Shown here: in pieces, positions 45,785-53,296 of the stretch
Position numbering within the stretch: the stretch's first letter is position 1
Layout of the letters: each line of letters starts with the position of its first letter
NCBI GenBank assembly: GCA_963811225.1
Contig: CAWEQO010000005.1
Coordinates: 1-64,000, forward strand
Direction of reading: 5' to 3'
Source of the DNA: CAWEQO01 sp963811225
Lineage (GTDB): Bacteria > Chloroflexota > Anaerolineae > Anaerolineales > Anaerolineaceae
DNA length: 64,000 nucleotides
Position numbers and translations under genes: made by a program
Notes under the pieces: model-generated
What the model was told of the DNA's origin: nothing
The model's database searches: none
The model's input: only the letters and a program-made list of their open reading frames with translations

Positions 45785-46780
45785 CTAGATCTGATACTGA
45801 CCCGGGCTGTAGAAATCCAGGTGATTGGCGACCCAGGCGATTGTCTTTTTCAGGCCCTCTCGCAAGGATACTTGCGGCTCCCAACCCAGGCGCTCACGCG
45901 CCCGGCTGTTATTAGAGATCAGCCGCTGCACTTCGCTCTTTTGCGGACGGAAGCGGGCTGCTTCCGTCTCGATGCGCAGTGGTTTGCCGACCAGATCGAT
46001 GACTTCATTTGCAAGATCGCCAATGCGGATTTCGCTGCCGGTACCCAGATTGAAGGTATCCCCTTCGACACCTTCTGTTTCGGCCACCTTGAGGAAGCCG
46101 GCGACCGTATCCGCCACGAAGGTCAGGTCTCGGCGGGCATCCAGGTTGCCAAGTTTAATCACGTCTTGGGTGAGGGCTTGGGTAATGATGGTTGGGATGA
46201 CCGCCCGGCTGGACTGCCGGGGGCCATAGGTGTTGAACGGTCGCAGTGTCACAACCGGAACGTCAAACGAGCGGTAGTAGCTTTCCGCCAGCTTATCCGC
46301 TCCGATTTTAGAGGCCGAGTAGGGCGACTGGCCCTGCAGCGGATGGGTTTCATCGATCGGGACGCGCAAAGCGGTGCCGTACACTTCACTGGTTGAGGTG
46401 TGCACCACCCGGTCGGGTTTGGCCTGGCGGGATGCCTGCAGAATGTTGAGCGTTCCGATGATGTTGGTATCGACAACCTCCATCGGGTTGACATAAGAAT
46501 AGGGAATGGCGATCAGGGCCCCCAGGTGGAAAACATGACTGACGCCTTGCATGGCAGCGGTCACAGCAGGAAGATCTCGCAGATCACCAGGAACGACCTT
46601 GAGCTTTGAGAACACTTCCGGCGACAGCTGGGCCAGCATGCCCGGGTCGCCGCGTGAGTTGTAACGCACAAACGCTCTGACGATCGCTCCCTCGGCGACC
46701 AGCGCTTCAACGAGATGGCTGGCAATAAACCCACCTGCGCCGGTTACCAGTACTTCTTTATTCTGCCAATATCCTGTCAT
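45785..46780 (-). CDS. NDP-sugar 4,6-dehydratase/epimerase (extended SDR, LegB-like)
   Basis: 331 residues. GAGGFIASH cofactor loop (14-22), TSTSEVYG near 128-135 and catalytic Y154-x3-K158. The stretches HLGALIAIPYSYVNPMEVVDTNI, RPFNTYGPRQS and RAVIPTIITQ are typical of UDP/GDP-GlcNAc 4,6-dehydratases of the LegB/bacillosamine group rather than RmlB. It would make a 4-keto-6-deoxy hexose for the aminotransferase. ATGA overlap with the upstream transferase gene. Substrate unproven. Confidence 0.8.
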   Translation of the reverse strand: MTGYWQNKEVLVTGAGGFIASHLVEALVAEGAIVRAFVRYNSRGDPGMLAQLSPEVFSKLKVVPGDLRDLPAVTAAMQGVSHVFHLGALIAIPYSYVNPMEVVDTNIIGTLNILQASRQAKPDRVVHTSTSEVYGTALRVPIDETHPLQGQSPYSASKIGADKLAESYYRSFDVPVVTLRPFNTYGPRQSSRAVIPTIITQALTQDVIKLGNLDARRDLTFVADTVAGFLKVAETEGVEGDTFNLGTGSEIRIGDLANEVIDLVGKPLRIETEAARFRPQKSEVQRLISNNSRARERLGWEPQVSLREGLKKTIAWVANHLDFYSPGQYQI

Positions 46781-48501
46781 TCCTGCTCCTGAAGGCTTGT
46801 ATATTGATCTTCATTGACGGACTCGCGCATTTCCTGCAGGCGTATTCGCAGCGTATCCCAATCCTGGTTTTCCGCCAACGTCTCCATGGAAGCGAGCCAA
46901 TCATTCATATCGACCCTCATCACGGAGGGAAGTTTATGCCCGTTCCCGTTCGTGTGGCCGCTGCCGTTCCCATTCCCATTCCCATTCCCATTCCCGCTGA
47001 CATATAAAGGAGGATGGGTGTGCCTTGCAAACTCTTCTCGTAGATGGGTGAGAATATCCGGGATCACGATCAGCTGAGCCCCGGTTCCCTGGCACATCGA
47101 CATGAGCCGCCGGCGCTGGTTTTGGTCGATCCGTTCGATAGCAAACAGGATCACACCCACATCGTGCTTTTTCATCAGCGCCGGGATCATCGAGGAGTCG
47201 CCCAGCACTTTGCAACCGGAGATGCGCAGGCCCGACTTCCTCGGATCATCATCTACCATGCCCACGACCGAAAAAGCTCGCGACAGCGGCCCATTGAACA
47301 GCAGCCAGGTAGTGAACTGCCCAACATCTCCGGCGCCAACGATCAACACGCGTTCGCCAATCGGGTTGCTGCGCCGCAAGGCGGTCCAGCGAGAGGCTGT
47401 GCCAGTGATCAGGCGGGTACGATAGCGAACAGCGACGAAGCCTAAAAAGGATAGAAGCCCACTAAAGACGAGCAGCCCTTCCGGGAAGTCCGGCAAAAAG
47501 GCAAGGCGATGAGAAATCAGGATCAGCAAAGTGGTGGCAAACGCGCTGGTAAAGGCCAGGTCGATCGCCTCGGCTGGGCTGGCCCGCGACCATTCGATTT
47601 TGTTGACCCCGGTAATGGAATTGATCAGGCTGAAGAGGGTAGCAAAGCCTAAGGCCAGGATAGACGCATGCACTCCCCCCATATTCAGCGGTCCACCCGT
47701 GCGCCACAGTAAACCGACAAAACCAACCGAGAGCATTGCCACCACGAGATCGGCGATAAACCAGGTGATGTAGCGGGTGTAGATGCGGGCAAACGGACCC
47801 CAAAACAGGAAACTTTCGGGAACCTTGATCTCTAATGGGCCGGGAATCAGGGCGAGCGCCGTCCAGAATAACACATCCAGATCGCTCAGGAATGAGTGAT
47901 TGCGGGCATAGAGCTGGTCAAGCCGGAGCTTGGTAGGCAGCACACCCTTCAGATAGTCTTCTACCACATTTGCGCTTCGGAGCAGAGCTTCCTCATTCCG
48001 ATAGATTACAGAGGCGGGGCTGGTGATACCCGGACGAACCGAGAGGATTTCCATGTGGGCATCTTCAGGCCAGGCTTTGGCGATATTTGGATCTTCCGGC
48101 CGGGGGCCTACAAGGCTCATGTCGCCGATCAAGACGTTCCACAACTGCGGCAGTTCATTGATTTTTGTCTCGCGCAACCACTTGCCAAACTGGGTTATAC
48201 GCGGGTCGTCTTGCGCTGTAATGGGCGGGCCCTGGTATGAAGAGGTTTTCTCATACATCGTGCGGAATTTCAAGATTCCGAACACGCGTCCATTGCGGCC
48301 CAGGCGTTTGCCGCTGTAGAAGATAGGCCCAGGTGAGCTATATTTAATTTCGATCGCGATGATGGCGAACAGCGGCGCCAACAGTACGAGACCAAAAAAG
48401 GATGCGAGGAGATCGAATGTACGTTTCACGATTTCATCAAAGGAGAAGGTCTTTCGTTTGGTTTGAATATTTGGCAGCAGAGATATTGTCTTTTCAGTCA
48501 T
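46777..48501 (-). CDS. Polyprenyl-phosphate sugar-1-phosphate transferase with reversed domain order
   Basis: 574 residues. The catalytic domain is N-terminal: a reentrant helix (KRTFDLLASFFGLVLLAPLF), FGILKFRTMY, and NELPQLWNVLIGDMSLVGPRPE near 138-157. It is followed by four to five membrane helices (about 238-365), then a Rossmann/CoA-binding-like domain (RVLIVGAGDVGQ near 388), a Gly-Asn repeat linker and a helical tail. In WbaP-type enzymes the membrane and Rossmann parts precede the catalytic domain. It starts lipid-linked glycan assembly by moving sugar-1-P onto undecaprenyl phosphate. Confidence 0.85.
   Translation of the reverse strand: MTEKTISLLPNIQTKRKTFSFDEIVKRTFDLLASFFGLVLLAPLFAIIAIEIKYSSPGPIFYSGKRLGRNGRVFGILKFRTMYEKTSSYQGPPITAQDDPRITQFGKWLRETKINELPQLWNVLIGDMSLVGPRPEDPNIAKAWPEDAHMEILSVRPGITSPASVIYRNEEALLRSANVVEDYLKGVLPTKLRLDQLYARNHSFLSDLDVLFWTALALIPGPLEIKVPESFLFWGPFARIYTRYITWFIADLVVAMLSVGFVGLLWRTGGPLNMGGVHASILALGFATLFSLINSITGVNKIEWSRASPAEAIDLAFTSAFATTLLILISHRLAFLPDFPEGLLVFSGLLSFLGFVAVRYRTRLITGTASRWTALRRSNPIGERVLIVGAGDVGQFTTWLLFNGPLSRAFSVVGMVDDDPRKSGLRISGCKVLGDSSMIPALMKKHDVGVILFAIERIDQNQRRRLMSMCQGTGAQLIVIPDILTHLREEFARHTHPPLYVSGNGNGNGNGNGSGHTNGNGHKLPSVMRVDMNDWLASMETLAENQDWDTLRIRLQEMRESVNEDQYTSLQEQE
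46965..46996. repeat. Hexanucleotide microsatellite encoding Gly-Asn repeats
   Basis: About five tandem copies of CCCATT (minus strand GGGAAT-type, coding Gly-Asn) within the transferase gene. The unit is a multiple of three, so copy-number changes alter linker length but not frame. Confidence 0.8.
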
Positions 48502-48606
48502 GGGCAGCCCCCTTCAGGCTTCGGTGGGTGATGTTGCTGTGGCTTCGATTGGTATTCAGTTGATTAAAGAGCGGTTTTGCAGAAATTATTTGATCGCGTG
48601 CAGGTT

Positions 48607-49494
48607 TTATTTCAATTCAGGAGCGCTTTTCATAATGAGCAGCCAGGTTCCAGCGGGTATTTCGCCGGAAGTATCTAAGGTGTTATATTCGGTTAGGGCT
48701 TGCGGATCGACTTCGAGTTTCTGAGCCAGATCATTTATATTGCTTTGGGCGGCAGCTAAATAAACCTCGAAGGATGGCTGCCCTTTCGGTTCCGAGATGC
48801 CTGAGGGGATCACCATCAGCCAGCCTTCCCAGAGCGGGTCCGGCAAGAATTGATTGACTGCGGCAATCGCCTCTGGCGTGCTTCCGAAACCTTCCGCCAG
48901 GGAATCCAGGGATTCTCCCTCGGCAACCTTGTGGATGAGGTAGGGGCCGTGTTCCCCGTAGGATTCGTTCTCTGGTTTGCTGAGCGATGCGGTAGCGGCG
49001 GGCGCCGCTGCGGTTGAAGCTGCCACTTGGGTGGCCGCTGCGCTCAGCTCTTGCAGGGTGACGGTTGGTTTCGGCTGCCCGTGGGCATCGGAGGCGCCGG
49101 CCGAAGCGGCTCCTTGGAACAAGGAAATGCCCTCAATCCTGCTCGGAACCGCATCCATCATCCCAGAGAGCCAGGTTGGCAGCGGCCCGCGAATGACGAA
49201 CACGAGCGCAATGACCAAAAGAATGATCAGCACAAGCGACAAGATCGTTTTCCGCTGCGCAGACGACAGCTTGAACGGACCGCGTAACTCGGCCGGCATT
49301 CGATTCCGCCCCTCCTGCATGTATAACGGGCAGCTTTCGTAAGCGCTTACCAGACAGAAACCTTCCTGATGGTTTAGCTTGGGACTGCTGACCGGTTTCG
49401 ATTTGTGACAGCAGTTCCAGGCCGAAGGATAGGAAAGCCAAGTTTCCGAATCCTCTCGAAGCCCCAGGAAGGGACAAGCAGGCTTTGATGTCAT
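48607..49494 (-). CDS. Membrane LysM-like protein with N-terminal Cys/His module, copy 2
   Basis: 295 residues from ATG 49494 (GAGGGG 9 nt upstream). N-terminal module C7, C29, H42, C47, C55, with the same spacing (22, 18 and 8) as C6, C28, C46, C54 in the protein at 40494-41651. One membrane helix (about 84-104), an Ala-rich linker, then two LysM-like segments (VAEGESLDSLAEGFGS and NINDLAQKLEVDPQALTEYN). Cytosolic module and external peptidoglycan-binding part are inferred. It follows kinase copy 2 by 92 nt, mirroring the other pair. Confidence 0.72.
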   Translation of the reverse strand: MTSKPACPFLGLREDSETWLSYPSAWNCCHKSKPVSSPKLNHQEGFCLVSAYESCPLYMQEGRNRMPAELRGPFKLSSAQRKTILSLVLIILLVIALVFVIRGPLPTWLSGMMDAVPSRIEGISLFQGAASAGASDAHGQPKPTVTLQELSAAATQVAASTAAAPAATASLSKPENESYGEHGPYLIHKVAEGESLDSLAEGFGSTPEAIAAVNQFLPDPLWEGWLMVIPSGISEPKGQPSFEVYLAAAQSNINDLAQKLEVDPQALTEYNTLDTSGEIPAGTWLLIMKSAPELK

Positions 49495-49586
49495 GAGCTT
49501 AGTCCCCTCGTTATGCGATTGGTAATTCTCGGAACTGCAGGCTTTGGAGTGGCCAGAACACAAAGCCTGAGAACCTCGTTACCGAT

Positions 49587-51536
49587 TTATTCTGGCTCAC
49601 TGCCAGTTGACCCTTCAATTTGGCTCAATTGTTCATTACGAGCCGAAGGGCGGTTGAAGAATGGAAGGATTGATTTTCTTCCATTTCGTCGTTGTTCTCG
49701 ACGGTGAACATCCTCCCCGTAGTAGTGATACCCTTTTTGGTAGCGATAGTAGCTCGTGTAGTAGCGATAACCGCCATAGGCATAGGCACGGTTGTGATCG
49801 ATGCGGTTGAACACGACCCCAATGATGTTTGCGTTGGCACGCCGAAGCTGATTGAGCACCGCCAGAGCCAAGTCACGCGTGGTTGTTCCGGGTTCAACCA
49901 CCAGGACGACCCCGTCCACTCTGGAGGCCAGTACAGAAGCGTCTGTAACCAGGAAGGGTGGGCTGTCCATGATCACCATATCCGCAGTTTCTTCCATGCT
50001 GTTGAGAATCGTGACCATTTTCTCAGAGCTGAGCAGCTCGGACGGATTGTTGGGCAGGCCGCCGCTGGTGATAATCTTCATATTGTCCAAGCGCCAGGGA
50101 TGCGAGACCTCGGCGACTTTGGTGCCGTTTGAGAACAGGTTGCTGAGGCCGACCCGGTTTTGCAAGCTGAACATGTGATGGATGCTGGGACGGCGCATGT
50201 CGGCATCGACGAGGAAGACCTTTTTGCCGCCCTGGGCCAAAACAATCGCCAGATTGGTGGCAGTCGTTGTCTTGCCTTCACCGGGGCCCGCGCTGGCAAT
50301 CAGGATCGAGCGCAGCGGCCGGTCTCTGCCGGCGAACTCGATGTTCGTGCGCAGGGCCCGGTACGCTTCGGCAATTGGCGAGCGCGGCTGCTCGGCGACG
50401 TAGGCGTAAGCTTTCTTCTTGCTCATGCCCGGCATTTTCCCGATATAACCGACCACCTGCAGATCCATCCATTGGGTCACGTCATCCGGAGTCTTGATCG
50501 TATCGTCGAGGTATTCGATCAGGGTGACGATACCGGCGGCCAGCATGAGCCCAACCACGGCGCCCAAGGCGATATTGGTCAGCGGGCGAGGGCGAACCGG
50601 GAAGCCGGCGGGTTCCGCCCGTTCGAGCTGCAAGATGTTCGTGGTGGTGCGCATGCGCTCCAGCCGAATATTCTCGTAGCTGTTCAGCAGATTCGAGTGG
50701 ATCTGCTGATAAAGCGCCAGGTTGGTTTGAAGGCTGGTCAGGCGGCTGCCGGAAGCGCTGACGTTATCCGTCCCCTGAACGAGCATGTTGGCGTAGATCT
50801 GTTGGTAAAGCTTTAAGACAGGCTCCAGTTGCTGGAGTGCGGCCTCTTTTTCTTGAATGACCGTATACTGTTCCGTGGTCAGGGTAGGGGTGGGCTGCCA
50901 ACTGGCGGCGGCTTTGGGCTGCAGGTCGACGATTTGCACTTTCAGCGCGGTAATCTGGCCCTGCAAGTCGGCAATTTGCGTCTCGACTTTCTGTTTCTGT
51001 TCCGCCAACCCGGCGTTGGAAAGCTGATCGATTTCCGCCTGAATGGCGGCGATTTGTCCCTCAACCTGGGTGAGCTGGGATTGAACGCTGTCTTCTGAAT
51101 CCTGATAGCGGCTGGACTGGAGTTCATCGTTGTATTCGATGAACACCTGGATCAGTGTATTCGCAATACCGGCTGCACGCTGTGGGTTCGGGTCTTCTGC
51201 GGTCACGCTGACGATCTGGGTGTCGCGTGTTTGCTGTACGTTAATTTGCCCGGCCGACACCGGAAAGCCCAGCTGTTCTGAAGCTTTATCGATCACAGGT
51301 TGGGTGAGGATCAACTGAGTATAGGTAATCGCAGTTTGCTGCTCATCATAGTAAGACGAATAGGGATCAGAGATCCGCTGGTCTGGCGGCTTAGAAATGA
51401 GCGCTTTGGTTGTTGACTGGTATATGGGTGTCTGATAGAGACTGCCTGCATAACCGCCCACCATACCAAGAAGCGCCCCGATGATAAGCAGCCATGCCCA
51501 GCGCTTGAATATGAACAGATATTGTCTTAATTCCAT
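49587..51536 (-). CDS. Wzz-fused bacterial tyrosine kinase, copy 2
   Basis: 649 residues with the same plan as 41832-43706: N-terminal MELRQYLFIFKRWAW, membrane helix, coiled coil, second helix, then kinase with Walker A GPGEGKTTT (GKT from 421), A' VFLVDADMRRP and B MVIMDSPP. The Tyr cluster (YGGYRYYTSYYRYQ) is followed by a basic tail not present in copy 1. First gene of the glycan cluster. Clear paralogy but substantial divergence indicates an old duplication, possibly for two polymers or two assembly steps. Confidence 0.9.
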   Translation of the reverse strand: MELRQYLFIFKRWAWLLIIGALLGMVGGYAGSLYQTPIYQSTTKALISKPPDQRISDPYSSYYDEQQTAITYTQLILTQPVIDKASEQLGFPVSAGQINVQQTRDTQIVSVTAEDPNPQRAAGIANTLIQVFIEYNDELQSSRYQDSEDSVQSQLTQVEGQIAAIQAEIDQLSNAGLAEQKQKVETQIADLQGQITALKVQIVDLQPKAAASWQPTPTLTTEQYTVIQEKEAALQQLEPVLKLYQQIYANMLVQGTDNVSASGSRLTSLQTNLALYQQIHSNLLNSYENIRLERMRTTTNILQLERAEPAGFPVRPRPLTNIALGAVVGLMLAAGIVTLIEYLDDTIKTPDDVTQWMDLQVVGYIGKMPGMSKKKAYAYVAEQPRSPIAEAYRALRTNIEFAGRDRPLRSILIASAGPGEGKTTTATNLAIVLAQGGKKVFLVDADMRRPSIHHMFSLQNRVGLSNLFSNGTKVAEVSHPWRLDNMKIITSGGLPNNPSELLSSEKMVTILNSMEETADMVIMDSPPFLVTDASVLASRVDGVVLVVEPGTTTRDLALAVLNQLRRANANIIGVVFNRIDHNRAYAYGGYRYYTSYYRYQKGYHYYGEDVHRREQRRNGRKSILPFFNRPSARNEQLSQIEGSTGSEPE

Positions 51537-51714
51537 TGATTCCTCGGTTTAATTTTAATTCCTCTTTGGCGTGCTCCGCCGTTCCGACAGATCGTATTGC
51601 CGGTTGTAGGGATCGGTATAGACGATCCAGTCATGGGCCAGTTACGTCCTGGCGGCCGCCTTACGGCCTGTTTCTGCGATGGTAAACTGATAATCGATTT
51701 ATAAGCTGGTTGGT
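51537..51714. other. Intergenic leader of the glycan cluster, possible gene remnant
   Basis: No convincing promoter. A 6-bp hairpin GGATCG/CGATCC and a NotI-like GGCGGCCGCC occur. On the minus strand two short in-frame stretches read like protein ends (DYQFTIAETGRKAAART stop, and later AHDWIVYTDPYNRQYDLSER), which may be decayed coding sequence; not verifiable here. Confidence 0.3.
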
Positions 51715-51936
51715 TTAAAATTGCGCTTTTTCAGTCTGCCAGGACAAAGCGTCCAGGCTTTTTTGAATGATGATATAGCGAATCCGGCCTTTCTCGACCA
51801 CCAGGCGGACTTCGCCAAAGTCGCCGACGGCCTGAAGCGCCTCTTGTATCATTTGAACTTGAGAAAGGGGAAGGCTTTTATTGTCCAAAGAGTTGTGGGT
51901 TCTATTGGAGCTGCGTCTTGTTGTACTTTGATCCAT
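51715..51936 (-). CDS. Small DUF2292-like protein
   Basis: 73 residues. After a polar Ser/Asn-rich N-terminus, residues about 26-62 (MIQEALQAVGDFGEVRLVVEKGRIRYIII) follow the helix plus beta hairpin pattern of YezD/DUF2292 proteins, in which GxVxLxVxxGxV is conserved. Function of that family is unknown. It stands alone with intergenic space on both sides, just upstream of the glycan cluster on the same strand. Confidence 0.55.
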   Translation of the reverse strand: MDQSTTRRSSNRTHNSLDNKSLPLSQVQMIQEALQAVGDFGEVRLVVEKGRIRYIIIQKSLDALSWQTEKAQF

Positions 51937-52371
51937 AAATATCTCTCTTTGCTTTCTGTAATGAAAAACATCTGCCGGGATTTTTCACCTCTGCACAGAA
52001 TGGGAGTGAACGAGATATTGTCGTTTGTCAATAGTTATATGTTTCTATCTACCTGTCGCAATCTTTACCCTTCGCCGAAAAGCGATGCGGCTCTTGTGGG
52101 CACAATGAGGCTAGGTTGGTAAGAGCAGGGTCTCTTTCCCCCACTTTGTTAATTTAGAACGACGGCTGGTTGGTTGCCCACATTATTATACTGTATTTTT
52201 TCGTTTGTTTAGTTTGCATTTAATTTGTACAGCTTTGCAAATTCCTAACAAGATTTAGAAGAAAAGGGGCCAGGGTTGTTTTTCTTGGAAATAATTCTGA
52301 TGGGATATGGGAGAAACGGCGGGAACGCGCAAAATCACAGGACTGTACCCTGGGGCATGGCGGGAAAGCGT
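51937..52371. other. 435-nt AT-richer intergenic region
   Basis: No gene. TATAAT on the minus strand near 52185 lacks a -35 partner. The section 52262-52371 is a decayed copy of the 31.9-32.5 kb repeat. The base composition is lower in GC than the flanks. Confidence 0.6.
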
Positions 52372-52375
52372 TTAG
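52262..52375. repeat. Diverged copy of the 32-kb repeat
   Basis: AAGGGGCCAGGGTTGTTTTTC then GGAAATAATTCTGATGGG aligns with AAGGGGTCAAGGCAATTTTTC then TGAAATGATTCTGGTGGG at 32270-32305. Further on, GCGCAAAATCACAGGACTG and GGGGCATGGCGGGAAAGCG resemble module A. The unique centre of the other cluster is therefore part of the element. Confidence 0.6.
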
Positions 52376-53212
52376 TGATTGAGCTTCTCTTCGTTCTCGG
52401 CTTTGTGCAAGGCATTTGTGAGCAACCGGTAACCGACATTCCGCACCGTTAAGATGAATTGTGGCGCGCCCGGATCAGGCTCGATGATATGACGCATCTG
52501 GTAGATCTGCCAGCGAGCCAGAGAGCGGGCTTCTTTATCGGGCAGCGTATACCCTTGCGATTCCGCCACAAGCTCCTGATAGGTGACGGGATCGGGGGCG
52601 TGGCGCAGCAAGGTAATCAGGTAAGTAAATGTGGACGGCGGAACATTGACAGAGCGCCCCTCGACCTCAACGAAGTGGCTCTTCATATCGATGAAGAACA
52701 GACCGTGCCGGAGGTAGCGGGAGGGGTCGCTTGCGAGGTGGTCAGCGCGCGAATTTGTCGAACTCTGGAGGATCAGCCTGGGCATCGCCCAGCTCGTGGA
52801 GCAGGTTCTGCATCTGGTTGAGGATGAGGTCCTTCCGCTTGGCGCTGCGTTCTTCTTCGAGCACCTCCTCAATTCTTTGGATCAAATGCGCGGGATCTAC
52901 AGGTTTAAGGAAGTAGTCGCGCGCTCCCAGGCGCAGCGCCTCAACCGCAGAATCCAGGCTCCCATAAGCGGTTAAAGTAAAAATGGGCACGCGTGCGTAT
53001 TGATCGTGGATCAGGTGCATCAGGCTCAAGCCGTCCATTTCCGGCATACGCAGATCGAGAATCATGATGTCGTAAGAGCCGGAGGAAATACAGGAGAGCG
53101 CTTCTTCTGCACTTTTGGCCGTCGTGATGAAATATCCGGCGCGCTTGAGAATAAAAGCGAGCGTATGTCTCAGGTTCTCTTCGTCATCGACGATTAGCAC
53201 ACTTCCGGGCAT
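52372..53212 (-). CDS. Response regulator, receiver plus winged-helix domain, interrupted by a frameshift
   Basis: Frame 1 (53212 to 52742) encodes a receiver with D9-D10, phosphoacceptor D53 (ILDLRMPEMDG), and K103 (FLKP), ending FDKFAR then TGA at 52744-52742. A +1 frame continues immediately: DHLASDPSRYLRHGLFF, then a Trans_reg_C winged helix (YLITLLRHAPDPVTYQELV ... QFILTVRNVGYRLL). Restoring one GC to the GCGCGC run (52745-52750), or skipping the T of CGC-TGA-C, fuses the two. It follows the kinase by 84 nt as its cognate regulator. Error, decay or programmed shift cannot be separated. Confidence 0.75.
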
Positions 53213-53296
53213 GGACAGCTTCCTTTTCTATCGGATGGTTTGCTCATTCACGCTGCAGCGCGTTCCTTACCGGGAAATGCGCCGCAGCTTGCGCAG

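Noticed and set aside
46965..46996. Phase-variable on/off switch
   Set aside because: The repeat unit is 6 bp, so slippage does not change the reading frame.
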